Of a stretch of 64,000 nucleotides of DNA, positions 45,590 to 59,163 are shown one piece after another. Origin of the DNA: Escarpia spicata. Taxonomy: Eukaryota; Annelida; Polychaeta; Sabellida; Siboglinidae. Within the stretch, counting starts at the first letter, position 1; every line of letters begins with the position of its first letter. Both the position numbers and the translations under genes were made by a program. A model generated the notes under the pieces. The model worked only from the letters and a program-made list of their open reading frames with translations, was not told the DNA's origin and did no database searches. Location: NCBI GenBank assembly GCA_963995525.1, contig OZ023217.1, positions 5,800,830-5,864,829 on the forward strand, read 5' to 3'.

Positions 45590-48500
45590 GTCGTTGCACA
45601 AAGTGGTGCCTGGACCGGCGGCAGGTAGGCGTGAACTATTAATCAGGAGCAGGTCTTCTGGGAAGCTGAGGATGATCGTTGATGCGTCTCCATCTCTCGA
45701 TGATGGATTGAGTTGTGGCTTCAACGCACCTCACGGATGGTGCAATGCGGACAGATCATAGGCTCTGTAATGGAAACAGTAGTTGTAAACACTTGGTACA
45801 CAGCACAGTGACAATAGTTGCACTGACACCCAACTCTCGCAAGGCTCTGTTTCACAGTGCAATGCAATACAATAGATGACATTTCTATAGTGCCACTCGC
45901 AATCAGGACTCGGGGGTATAATCGATTCCATGTATCAACAGTTGGTTGGGAATGCTAAGTAGCTGTGCAGAAAAGAAACAGGAGTAAAGGTCCTTACTCC
46001 GTTAGATTCCTTTGCTAGGCAGAGTGAAATCAGCAATCAAATTCCCTATCCAGTACCACAGTCTAGCTCATTTGCACAAATTTGTTTTTTAATCTTGGTG
46101 ATGTTGGACAAATTATAAAATTATATCTGTCAAGATCTGATTACTATTTGGTGGAAAATATAGTAAAAGCTTCTATTCATGATAGCATAGATCTATTACG
46201 CTTTCACAAGCTACTTTATGTAATGATAGAAAGCAATTACTTTGATTATTTTAACAAATGTACGCACATTTTTATTAAACCAACTCCATGTGAAATTACA
46301 ATTTAAACTATGCACACACTACAAATCTGAACGAACTTGATCCACAATGGATACATTATATTTTACATAATGCTTGTTATGTTAACTGTACAAACAAATA
46401 ACGTAAGATATAAATATTTGTGGTAGGATAACATTTGACCATGTTGACATCATGCATAGAATGATGACACTTGGCATTATGAAACACTCGTGCCCAGTCA
46501 AGTATTGGATTTTAAAATGATATGTACACACATGATGTGCGAGGAGTGTAGATGACTTTACACAACAGGTTCATTCTTGACTGTGTCAACGGCAGCCATG
46601 TAAAGCTACAAACACAATGCTTCACCATGAAATATCAACCGAAGTCTAGGCCCTTTAATGCATTTCTGGAGCACCAATCGTTCATGCGCATCTTTCATAC
46701 GAATCTTTCATGTGCATCTTTCATGCGAGCAACCAGGTGAGCCGAATCATGTTTGACAAAGTGGTCACCATGGCTGCGTCTTTGATTGGCCACACAAAGA
46801 CTTGGAGGCAATAAATCATTTGTGGCCAGAGAAGCATCAGTGACAAGTGCATGAATCGAAGGCCCCAGCAGAGACGGCCAGAATATGCCCAGTGGAGAAC
46901 ACAGCATCAGTTTGTCCATCCATCAATGACACCCGCAAGCAGCACGACTAAAAAACATGCCTCTGTATGTTTTATGGGGACCCTCAGAGAAGGTATATGA
47001 CAGGTGGAAAATTGCAGCTGATTTCACCTGAGGATATTTCTCACTCTCGTGGCGTGAAGGCCAAGAACAGCAGACAGGACCAAGTGTGATAGATCTGTGC
47101 AGGTCAATAAAACGCTAGCCAGAATTGGGTGGGAGTTTTGACAAATTATTTTCTCCTCGTGGGTGAGGGTGGGGTGTGGTGATGTTTGGGGGTGTCCATG
47201 GGGCTGGATACATCTAACTAAATACTTGTGGGTATCCCATGCATATATAATATATAAATACTCCTAGGTATCCTATGTATATAATTATATAGATATATAA
47301 ATAAATATTCAATGGTATATAATGTGTGTAAATATTCTTCTAATTACAATGTGTCAAAATACAGACAATTTAACGTAGCACCACCGTAACCTAGGATGGG
47401 GGACATCTATCTAACTTATGTCCACCAACACCTCCCAACACAAATCGTGACAGAATTATAAATTGCTTACAAATTGAAAATTACAAATTTAATTGTAATA
47501 TCTGTATGTGCAACACGTAGACCTTAAGAAATGCAATGCTCCAGGGCTGCGTTCCACTCGGTCTACCGCACAGGAAGACATAAACTATACCCAAATCATC
47601 ATAAATAAAACAATAAAAGTAGTAGACATGAGCAAATGGCCACCGGCGCAGCTGTTTCCTGTTGGCCAGGACCAGTTCCTCTCAACAGACTTACACGGTT
47701 ACATCTTGTCGTCTTTGAAATCAGTTTACCTTCGCCGAACGGAAGAGCTCAAAGAAGATGACGCACGAAACATTTCATCTAACATTTCTAAATTTGTCTG
47801 CTGCCTAATTTATGCCCACCAAGTCAACTGGAGACTGATGATAATAAAGAAATGTAGGGGACTGCAGCAACGGTGTGTTTAGTGTGGGGGAAGACATTGG
47901 ACCATTTCACCTCCTTTGTGACAAAACTCACCATATTGAGCTACAATTAAAGTCATGTAGACATGCTATATTTGGGCATTCATATGTATGGCTCTTATGG
48001 ATTTACATGAATAGCAGATCAATATCAGTTGGTACTTCAAACGGTGGTTGTTTTTTGTCAATGAATGTGTCCATTATATGAATGTCTTTGTGTAGCTGCT
48101 TTCAGCACTACAAGTGGCCTGAATCAGTGTAGCTGCATACACTCTGAATGCAGTGGATTGGCCAGTGTTTGTAGCAGTACTCTGGCTGTCTTGGGGCTCA
48201 TTGAGACAGTGTTTGCCTACTTACCACCTCCATGTCTCTAGTGCTACTTGAGTGGCAGATCAGCAAACACCACAGAGAAGCTGATTACTACCTGAGTGCT
48301 TGTCAGTTGACTCTGCAGGCCAGAGGGGTAGAGACTGAGGTAGAAGGAGGAAGGTTGGGGAATGAGAAGGGGAGATAGGGTGTGGTATAAGGATGTAGGG
48401 TACCTGAATAAATGTAGGTAGGGAAAGGTGGAATGAGATCAATTTAGAGAAGAATGAAAAGGGATTAAAGGTGGATAGACTGGGAAATTGGAAGAAGAGG

Positions 48501-49820
48501 GAGGGCAGAAAATGGGTGCTTAGGAAATTATAGTCCCCGGGTGTAAAGAGAAGAAAATGTCATTGTGAGAGGACAGAGTTATGGATAGGTAGGGGTAGGG
48601 TGATGACTGCCACCGAGAGGGAAAAGGGTGATAGAGAGAAGAAAGATGCAGAAAGAGGAATGGTAACATTATAAAGCATGGGTATCACTAAATTGACAAC
48701 TTGGTGACCACAGTACCACACCTGGGCCCCACATACCAACCCCATTGACAAGGATGTTACACCAACCAGGTGAACCACCCCCAATTCACTCTTTCATTAC
48801 TCCCCGCCCCCTGTTCCGAATCTTACAACCCTACAACCATAATCACTCCAAATGATGAGGGCAGCAACTCCGCCCCACCAAACACCATCTGTCAGTGTTT
48901 GCTTCAGTGTTCCTACCACCAATGTTGGTGTCTAATGAAGCGTTCCGCGGAAGTGCCATTGGTGACAAGCCCGGCCCATTAACATCAGATAACCCAGCAA
49001 CATTTCCTTCCTATTCTACCTGTTGTCACCGGGCCATTAACCACCCAGATTGACATCTGTGGAGCGTGCCGGAAACCTCAACAAATCTGTTATATCGAGA
49101 TGCAACATTGTTGTCAAACACAACCAAGACAGGTGCGCATCATTTAACAAGACAGTCTTTTTTGTGAGATGGTCAAAGATAACTGGACAGATAAACAGAT
49201 GTCACCTGCCTGAATTAAACCAACCCATCCTGTAGTTCATCAGTGGGTGAAAAGTTGATTTCAATAATCCACTTTAAAAAATTAACAACTTTGAAATCCC
49301 TGTCCTGGTGTGCACGGCGCGATGTACCCAGGGATACGTGGAACACTGGATGTGGAAGTTTGACCAAGTCTCAATACGGTCCTTATCGTGAGAGTCCTGT
49401 GAATTCACACACTGTATTATTTTATAAAGAAGAAAATCCAGTGTAAAAATGACAAACTCTCACTTGCCGACACTCAAATGTTAAGATAAATGCACTGTCT
49501 GAGCCGAGTGTCGCAGGACATTCACTCTAAACAGCGTTTTCCTAGAGTTGACGTTAATCCTTTTTGATGACAATAGTAGCAATGACATTCTCATGATGTA
49601 ATAAAACTCCCAAGTTCTGTGAAATGACGCAAATTAATCTGAAACAAAATTAGTAAAAAATGTGACCTTTAAAGGCCATATCCTGGGATAAAATGTGCTC
49701 TGTCCCTTAATTACAAATGGTTGATGCCCTTTCAAATGATGATATTGCCAAAATGTTTAAATATCGTATATGAACATACGACATAAAAAGAGCCTTTAAA
49801 TATTTAACGGTAGATTGTCT
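45590..49820. other. Non-coding; no recognised gene
   Basis: A 124-codon plus-strand open frame at 47508-47882 resembles no family I know. 48300-48660 is purine-rich. Nothing else is supported. Confidence 0.55.
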
Positions 49821-49824
49821 GGTC

Positions 49825-50095
49825 CATCACCAGGAATCAGCCAGGGTGATCATTCTTAACAGGCAACTCAATGAATGTGGGAACATCGCAATTGCACTGA
49901 ATATCAAAGATCTTTGTGGTTAAACCAACCAGTGTCCATCATATTGTCAACAGCGTTGTTTCTCATTTGACTGTTTTCTTTACATATTGTAGGTGACAAA
50001 TTCAACTAGCAAACTCTGCTTAGGGCTGATTAAATACAATGTGGTGGTCAGTAAACCTTCAACTTTTCATTCTAGTATTAAAAACATTACAATAA
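49825..50095. repeat. Dispersed repeat family B, copy 2
   Basis: Colinear diverged match to 32738-32975 (see that entry for shared blocks). Orientation is the same. Confidence 0.55.
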
Positions 50096-52260
50096 TTAAT
50101 TTTAACAAATGTGGAAGGGACATTCTCCCTTTGAAAGTGTCATGGTCAGCCTATTATTAAACAAAACCGAGTGTGCACTCTAAGCCTAGAGTATACAGCA
50201 TGGACTGTGTTTGGCCACCAGCAACTGACCAGCAGCTTGGTCAAACTAACCAACACACCATGTCCAATACACCAATTAGACCCTGTGACAATGTAACTGG
50301 ACAGTGGTCTAATAATTAGGCTGGCCACTGTGAACACCCCCCAGGGAGGAGTGGTCACTTCAAGGACTGAGCAGAATAAACACTGACCACTGGTGGACTG
50401 CAATGGTCAGTGCAGACTGGACACCTGTAGTGACCCAACACTGCTACAGCACTGTACTCTGTCATTTTGTTAACTGGACAATACTTACAATAGGACTAAT
50501 TAGCAATGGTGGCAATTATACAAATTATATTAACAATTAAAGATAAATTAATTAGAAAATAATAATCTATGCAGATACTACAAAATTCCTTCCTCAAATG
50601 ATTTAATTCATCAGTGTTCAATTTATAGTGTCACAAGTGTGTGAATCGGTAATATTTTTCATGAGTTCTGTTTAATAAAAGAGTTTAGAGTTGTTAAAAT
50701 CATCAAAAGAATGTACTTTGTCAGATCGAATAACTAGATTAGAAAGTGAACAGAACAATATTTTGCAATTTTTTGATTGGATCCATTAACAATAATTTTA
50801 TCGTCTAACATCTTTACAAAGAGTAATTTTAAAATGTGTTCTATGATCAAGTTCATCTTAGAAGTCACTGGAAAGGCTCATTTGTTTGCGAGTATGAATC
50901 GAGCTGAGCACAAAAATCATTTAGGAAGAACCATTAATAAATATTATGCAAGTTGTTTCCTGAGAGATGCCAAAATGGAGGAGGGGGTGGGAGGGGTAGT
51001 GACAGATGCTGGCGGTGGGTTCTATGACTTCTATAGTGGCACAATTCTAAGAACGAAGCTGAATTTATAGATATATGTTGCAACAGGATATTACCTAAAT
51101 TGAATGAGTGGCAGGCTTATTTCATTGTTCAACAGTCATTGGTACTGCAGATTCCACATCTGATAAACATTCTAAGGAATGCGGTCACCTTATCAACATT
51201 ATCTTTGCTGTATTAAATTAATATAGGTTGTGAAATGGACAGCTCTGCTTGGTCATAGCAAATCCATTTAGCCACAAAGGACTTTAACAGAATTCAAGTG
51301 GTTCACATCATGCAAGGCTACCCAGTAATGTCATCAACCATTTGGGTAAAACAAGACTTTGCAAGGAATCTAGCAGAAATGTCCAGTAGAAGCATTGTAA
51401 ACAATACTTTAACCGGAGCACTAAATGTTTATGAAGGTGAACGAAATACACTTAACTGCAGATTGTCTGGGATATTGACACAAAACAGCCATCCTTATCC
51501 ATCACTCTGGACATCTGCCAATTAGATAACAGCAGCAGACATAAGACAAGCCAGGTCATATCAAGTAATGATGCTAAATTATTAATTAATCTAATTAAGG
51601 AGCTGCTTTCCAATTCCATGGGTGATTATTCCTACTTACAGAGACAGAGCATTGTGTGTTCTCTGTAAATCTACCATGTCTATCTCATGTGATACCAATT
51701 CCGGTATCTGATGTACCACCACAAATCTTAGGTAGTTAATGAACAGAATGTTACTAAACATATCAGAAGCTCCATTGCAGCAATATATAATATATCTATA
51801 CATATATATATATATATATAACTGGACAAGAGGATTTTTGTGACAATATGTAGCAGGAAAATCAGGTGATTCAGGTCCAGTGAAAAATAGATCCCAATAA
51901 GTTCACAGGGTGGACCGTTCACATGCCCAGGATTTGATTTCCGGTCAAGCTAGTCCTGAGATTTATCAAAAAGTCCTGATCGCATTAGAATGGCAAAGGT
52001 CAAAAGAGTCAATCAAAGATTTGTCACAACTAACCACTTCCATAGAATCCTGGACTTGAGCTGTAGGTGTAGTTTCCATGTACAGAGTCCACATATATGG
52101 GCACATTGTTAGGCTGCAGATAACAACAGCTGCCTGACACTATTCAACTGGGATATCCTGTGAGATAAGATCTCTGGGAAGCTTCCTTATCTCTGCAGAT
52201 GATTGGCAGCAAGATTAAATGTTTCTAAACCAAGACTTTCAACAGCACTGATAGTACACA
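50096..52260. other. Non-coding, nothing recognised
   Basis: AT-rich; a TA microsatellite lies at about 51785-51820. No coding or RNA feature seen. Confidence 0.6.
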
Positions 52261-52365
<105 letters not shown>

Positions 52366-52907
52366 TTTGATGTCACAAACATTTAATTACAATAAACAAT
52401 TTAAAGCAAATTGACTAGGAAACATAGGTGACTGTGCATACCTCACTAAGCACACCAACACACATAATTATATGACTTAATACATTTATTGATTGTTCTT
52501 TTATTAAAATGACTGATTACACGTGAATGTTATCTTAACTAGATTATAAGAATTGTCAACTGAAATGAAACAATGATGCAGCGATAACATCTCTAACCAC
52601 TCACTTGGAATGCCTGTTTCACTGATAACACTGTCACTCTGTGTCATATTTACATTGCATTCTGCTTAGCATGATTGGTGTGGCTTTATCACTGACAATT
52701 ATGAGATTTGAGGCAATGTTTGCTAGGATTCATAAATACACGTTCTGTACACAAATTTGTCTAGAAATTGCCTGTTCCACAACCCTATGCTTAACAAATA
52801 ATTTTGTTTACAAGCTGGCATTCTACAACTAATCACAACACAAACATTCAATCACTTAAATCAACACAAATATGTGCTCAAAAGGAAAACAAATAAGGGA
52901 CCTGTAT

Positions 52908-53335
52908 CCTGGCGCATGTATCCTGGCGCATGTATCCTGGTGTATGTATCCTGGCGCATGTATCCAGGCGCATGTATCCTTGTGTATGTATCCTGGTGTA
53001 TGTATCCTGGCGCATGTATCCAGGTGCATGTATCCTTGTGTATGTATCCTGGTGTATATATCCTGGTGTATGTATCCTGGCATATGTATCCTGGTGTATG
53101 TATTCTGGCATATGTATCCTGGTGTATGTATCCTGGTGTATATATCCTTGTGTATGTATCCTGGTGTATATATCCTTGTGTATGTATCCTGGCATATGTA
53201 TCCTGGCATATGTATCCTGGCGTATGTATTCTGGCGTATGTATCCTGGTGTATGTATCCAGGCATATGTATTCTGGATAAGTATCCTGGTGTACGTATCC
53301 AGGCGTATATATATATCCTGGCGCATGTATCCAGG
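52908..53335. repeat. 14-bp minisatellite, about 30 units
   Basis: The consensus is TATCCTGG(C/T)G(C/T)ATG. Three units make 14 codons, so a 14-residue repeat appears in every frame on both strands and open frames of 116-201 codons result. No other coding evidence. Confidence 0.92.
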
Positions 53336-54774
53336 CAAGTCTAACCATGGACTTTTGGGGGGAAAGAGGAGAAAGACAACATTGTCAACTTATAAAGACA
53401 AAGATGAACACAACAGGCAGCTAAGAAGGGTGAACATGGTTAAAAAGGTATCTCTTCAGATGATAACAACAGTTTAATATTTTTCTCACTGACAAAAACA
53501 TTCAAACATAACTTCTTTATTACATTTGTAGAATTGCAGTATTTACTGGCTACTAACCCTACACCATTCTAAAGTGATTTTATCCTAGTCCTCAGCACCT
53601 GTGCCAGATTTGAATGAATCCATACATAGATTTTCAACAAACATTTGCCAAGTTTCCTGTTTTTTATTGGCACAGTTGCAACAAAAGGCTGCCAATCCAC
53701 ACATAGTCACAACCAATTACTACTCACCCATAAGAAATACATTAAAGAAAAGGCAGGTTGTCTGTTCTTGTAGGTAATTATTTGCAGGAAGTTCACTGAA
53801 TCAGCTGTACTCTGTCCCATTTTTATCAGTAACAAACGAATCAGCCAACTTCAAAACAATAAGTAAGTATCAATACTGGTTATTTACAATTTGAATATTT
53901 TGTTTATAATTTGAATATTTCATGGGTGCAACCATCAAATTGTGAACACTGTTTCAACTTTTAAACACAACATTTATTCTACTATTAACAACAACATAAA
54001 AGTGGAACAGATATTGTACATTTAAAGGTTTCATAAATAACAGACAGAGGACCCAGAGATATAAATTATTTACATATCTTTAGATTACTGAACATTCTTC
54101 AGGATAGTTCGTTTTCAAATTAGAAACTTTCAGAAAACAACAAGTTATTTAGAGTAATTTAGTAGTCTACCAGGTAATTTAACATGATTCTTGGATATGA
54201 AATTTTTTATTTACATATCTGTTTGAAATTGTTGAACTATGAATGCTGTCACCGACATGTTTCTTAGCTCTATGGTAGGCTGCGTTGTTTCGATTTCTGT
54301 CAGGAACGAAATAAATCAAACGCGACATCTAGCTGCACTTCTTCATTGTCACAAACAAGGGAACCACACTGTATTGTCAGTGAGCCTCATTCCTGGAGGA
54401 CACTACATGATTGATATACCAACCCTCTGATAGCTCTCTGCTGTCACGTGTCTACATTTGTAAGACAATATCAGATAATAACAGCAGGTATGCACGGGTG
54501 ACTTGTCTGCCATCATGTTTGCATACCTCCAAGGCACTGATACGTCTCTTTCCTTCTTGCTTCAAATGGGCTGGCAGCTGATGGAGGATTTACAAGAACC
54601 GAGATCAGTGGATGGTGGATGTCTCACTGCTTTTGTGTTCATATGTGGGTGACAATGAATGGCGGTCCACGGGTGCTAACAAATACTGGAATTCTCCTGT
54701 CACTCCTTGCCTGGTATGGATTCTCTATGATTCAAAGCCTTCATACTGGTAACTATGTAGCAACCAACCAAGAT
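53336..54774. other. Non-coding, nothing recognised
   Basis: AT-rich with a weak match to repeat family B near 53790. No gene seen. Confidence 0.6.
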
Positions 54775-54935
54775 TACCAGTTATTTCCAAGATGGTGTCA
54801 TTTGGACACCACCAGTCAATACTCTCAGGTACAAGAAAGGTCCTCTAGGAAAGCAAACTGTATCGCAAACATGTAAGCAAATAACTCTAAATAACTTGTT
54901 GTTTTCTGAAATACATCGTCAATTGGTAGATCTGA
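54775..54935. repeat. Dispersed repeat family A, copy 2
   Basis: Colinear diverged match to 32155-32345, same orientation. Confidence 0.6.
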
Positions 54936-54987
54936 GACGACTGGGCCAAGAAAGTGACTGAACAAGGGAACAAGAATCCAGCTTCCA

Positions 54988-55031
54988 GCTTGCGGTGATA
55001 ACCACCGAGCTTGCGGTGATAACCACCGAGA
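54988..55031. repeat. 21-bp direct duplication
   Basis: AGCTTGCGGTGATAACCACC plus G occurs twice back to back. Each copy contains the small palindrome GGTGATAACCACC. Confidence 0.85.
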
Positions 55032-57865
55032 CCATTGGAGAATGTTAAGTGTAATCAGAAATGTCCTACTTCTGAAGTGTTTTGTTGTGACATTACTCCA
55101 AGTATGGGACCCTCCTCCAATCCCACTGACACCCCGGGGTGTCTTTCCTTCCTGTGGGGGACAGCTCCTGACACCATACACCAAACATCCTGCAAAACCC
55201 AAACAGCACATTCCAGATCTTGCTCCTAGGTGCCAGGCTTGTAACAGAATCTTTGAAGCCGCCTGGATAGAGCGCTGTAGTTCCCAGCTGATGTAACAGT
55301 CTAAGAAACGGGAAGACTAATCTCCTGGGCTCTAGAAAAACCCCTCCTAAAAATAGGATTCACTTTGTGTGTAAACATGGGAAGATGTCAATCACCCAGG
55401 GAAGCCAAGTCACATAGACTGAAGATGGTTCTCTGACCCTGAAGTAGTTGATGCTTCCTCACAACCCCAGGGGTACAGGGTTAGAATACCTGTTATAACA
55501 TTATAATTATTAAGTATAATTTACTGTCTCATATATTGTACCAAGTATATGACAAGTTGGAATTGTGTGATTTCTGGATGAGATAATAAGGTTGATTTAT
55601 TCACAAAGATACTAGAAAGTAGAACCCATGTGCTTTCTGTTTATGCCAGAGAAAATAACACTGAAAACATGGGACAGGTAAATACATTTAACAGACTTTA
55701 ATTAGAGGTTTGACTTTATTGTAAACCCACTGAGACATAAGAAAGATGGGCGTACATTAACCCAGATAGAAAGTTATTAATTTTAGGACATAAATATGCA
55801 TTAGCACATGATGATTGTTAAACTGTCATCTTGCATATATACTCAAACCTGTCCATTTGGGAAATAACTAGCCACAAGTCAGGGCAAACAGTGATCGCTC
55901 CCACAACCTCTGAGGTCCTGTCAATCTCTCAACACTGACATTTTTGATAGGACAGAGTCAACATTACCTCTGGTGCTATCAGCCTAACATGTGGCAAGCT
56001 CAGCTTTCCTTCACACCTGATAGTGGAGTTGTATTAGTGATTGGCCTATCAGTGTTCTGTGATAGGAGAAACCCCAGTTTCTTTCAGTGAGCAAGCATTT
56101 CTAAAGACAGTTGTTAGTTGATACAGAAGTGTGAATGTACATAGACTCCACAGAGTATTTATTTTGTGTGGGGTAAAACTCACCAGTCGGTGGTTACATG
56201 GAATATGAGAATGGATGCAAAAAAATAAGATACCTCTTTACATTATGAGTGTAAAGATGTCTGCAAACTACCTGATACGGGAGCTTTATAAATGGTAATA
56301 ATTTGCATAATTGGTTTCACGCATGTTAGAGAAAACTTTGGGAAGAGTGATAATTTGCCCAATTAGAAATGTTAGACTAACTCTTGGTTTACAACTATAA
56401 ATGGCCCATTATGAAAGCCCATCGCACAGATACTAAACAAGCAGATATATGTACAATTGCTCAGAACTAAGTAAACACAACCAAACAGCAACCACCCTAA
56501 TCACACAAGACTGACTGACTCCTTATGACCAAGACAAAACCAAAGAAATGGACATTTATTTCAAATGAACTAACAACACTTTAATGAGCATAAAATGCTC
56601 CAAGACATGATAATTCTCAGTCAAACGATGACGCTATTTCACAACCTCTAAAGGTGATATTGTTATTGAACTAACTGATACTGTTATTGAACTAACCCAG
56701 TTATTTCACCTGTCAATTTCTGTCAAGTTATTCCATCCTTTGACATTGTGTATCATCCAATCTGACCTGGGCACTCTAGATACATCTAGCCCTGGGCAAT
56801 GGGGGCTTTTTAATCACCCTTACCCACTCAACATTTGTGTTTTTGCTACTAGAACTTCACACTAAACTGGCCTCAGAAATCATAAACAATTCGTTGACCA
56901 ATCAGAGCGTCTCCACCAGTCTGAGCAGGTATGATCATGGACATTAGGGACACAATTCTGAGGAAACAAACTTGTGTAATAGGGTAATGAAACGTGGCTG
57001 TTGAAAGGGACTTGATTATTTATCAGGGAGTCTTATAAAGCACCCAGTCTGCCTATTGCCTATAGGTGGATGGCTAGGCACTCAAAACTTTATTATATCA
57101 ACATCAAACTTCTGGAAGCTGGTGACCAAATACTGATGTCAAAATAACAAGTGGGGTCAAATGGTTCAACAATCCATGTTCAACATGACAAGGATGGATT
57201 GTGATCTAATTTTATGCACCAGTGAATCCATGTAATCAGACCATAGCATGGTAATCCTAAAACATGGCAGGGTAGGGTATAACCTGCAGGTTTTCACAAT
57301 AGAGGGATCAGACTGAGATCGGAACTCCACATGAGACAGAAGAATTTGAGATTAATTGAAAATTATTTACATGAGCCTGCCCAGCCATGGTGCTTAGAGA
57401 TCAAGTATCAATGACTCCAGCTGCCATCTGTCAGCCTGGGAATCCCATCAGCAACTCAATTAGTCCCTTACACAACCCACAAACCCTCTCCCAACCCCCC
57501 TCCTTTACCCCACATCCTCACCTTTCTTCTTCCTTGACAAATGTCACAATGTTCACTGCCTTTTCTAGGTCAACATAAATTTCCCTCTCCCTGTTGGGTT
57601 TGCTGCAGGAGAAATGACAGATGCCTGCCATGGCCCTGGGGGTGTTGGGATTGCTCCCCGAGTCACATGACTCACTTGTTCAGGAGTCAACAAGGGCCAA
57701 ATTAAATATTTCCCCTTCCGCCTGACAGAGAAAGGGAAATGTGGGATGACTCAAGTGGGGGTAAACACCCCAGGTGGTGGGGATGTGGGCTGGGACATCA
57801 TCTAGTCACCCACAGGCTCCGGATGTAGACCTTGTCTCATGGACATTGTCTTCTGTTCATCATTA
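55032..57865. other. Non-coding, nothing recognised
   Basis: No gene, repeat array or structured RNA recognised. 56700-57850 is somewhat less AT-rich. Confidence 0.6.
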
Positions 57866-57869
57866 TTAC

Positions 57870-58000
57870 TCAGGGACATCTGATTGACAGGGAGAGCACG
57901 GAAGACAGAAGAGCACGGTAGAAAGAGAAGAACAAGACCACAGTTGAGATGGAGAGACAGTGTCAAGAGGGATAATGAATGGGCAAGGATGAACAGTGGA
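57870..58000 (+). mobile_element. Decayed 3' end of a non-LTR retrotransposon
   Basis: Translation gives RKRRTRPQLRWRDSVKRD then EWARMNSGG, the same C-terminal LINE block as at 37080-37320 (which reads RSRGPKLRWRDFVKS). The DNA also aligns (CCACAGTTGAGATGGAGAGA against CCAAAGCTGAGATGGAGAGA). 5'-truncated. Confidence 0.6.
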
Positions 58001-58585
58001 GGGTAAAACAGAACTAAAGAAGATCAGGATAGTTACAGAAGTACTGATCATTGGGAGGATGGAATAGACAGAGGGATGTTGCCCTTTGTTATTCCGGTCC
58101 CCACCCCACAAGATACAAAAGGAGAAGAAGAAATATGTGACAGAACTGTCAAAAATCTACACCATTTTCACAGAAATGTAAATTAAGACTTATGATGATG
58201 CATGGGGGTGATCCGTCATGATCAATCTCTTCTGATGGATGGCAAATTTACCCTATCAAGACCCAGTGGCATCACAGAATCATCAGCTCATCTGCCTTCT
58301 TCATCACCCATCAATCTACCCCCACCCTCACTCTCTGACCTTCCTGGGCACACTAACACAGTCAATCTGCCTGGTTATAATCACCCTGATGAGATAACCC
58401 TGTCACCAGTGCCAGTCTTATCATCACCCCACAGGGGTAGACCCCAGATGGAGTTAGTCTGGAGCCAGGGGTACTTACAGCCAATAATCCGCCCACTTTC
58501 ATCTGCCACCCTCCCACTTCAATTACCCCCTCATCCCAGACTATCCAGCTGTGGAGACACAGCCAGGAAGATGCAACAAGCCTTG

Positions 58586-58944
58586 GATACCAATGGCTGA
58601 CAGAGAGAGAGGTACAAACCTGAGACTGTGGATACCAATGGCTGACAGAGAGAGAGGTACAATCCTGAGACTGTGGATACCAATGGCTGACAGAGAGAGA
58701 GGTACAAACCTGAGACTGTGGATACCAATGGCTGACAGAGAGAGAGGTACAAACCTGAGACTGTGGATACCAATGGCTGACAGAGAGAGAGGTACAAACC
58801 TGAGACTGTGGATACCAATGGCTGACAGAGAGAGAGAGAGGTACAAACCAGAGACTGTGGATACCAATGGCTGACAGAGAGAGAGAGAGGTACAAACCTG
58901 AGACTGTGGATATCAATGGCTGACAGAGAGAGAGGTACAAACCT
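58586..58944. repeat. 45-bp minisatellite, about eight units
   Basis: The unit GATACCAATGGCTGACAGAG continues as AGAGAGGTACAAACC and TGAGACTGTG. Two units are 49 bp through extra AG dinucleotides. It is open in several frames because 45 is a multiple of three. Confidence 0.92.
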
Positions 58945-58988
58945 GGGATATAACAATCACACTCACGGACAACAGTAATGAAGAACAG

Positions 58989-59163
58989 CAACATTGCTAG
59001 ACTGCGATTGGAGGACTCTGTAAAGAGAGACTTGGAAGGATTGGGAGAGGAGAATGAGAGTGAAAGATAGAGGGGAATGGGCATGGTTGGAGAGCTGTGC
59101 AAGCTCAGTGAGGGAACAGATAAAAGATTACAGAAATGGAGGATATGAATTGAGGCCAGCCTG
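58989..59163 (+). mobile_element. Decayed C-terminus of a non-LTR retrotransposon
   Basis: One frame reads ARLRLEDSVKRDLEGLGE. After a frameshift it continues RMRVKDRGEWAWLESC...SSVREQI to a TGA at 59161-59163. This matches the LRWEDSVKRDLEELG...W...AxDRGxWRxLV pattern at the end of many LINE polyproteins. It lies just beyond the 45-bp array. Confidence 0.6.

Noticed and set aside
47508..47882. 124-codon plus-strand open frame (contains DMSKWPPAQLFPVGQDQF)
   Set aside because: The only non-repetitive frame of this length outside the DDR gene, but no recognisable domain and no splice partner; not enough to call a gene.
48560..48784. Alternative signal-peptide exon (starts MGVVHLVGVTSLSMG)
   Set aside because: Hydrophobic start, but usable donors fall in phase 0, not the phase 1 needed to join exon 25339.
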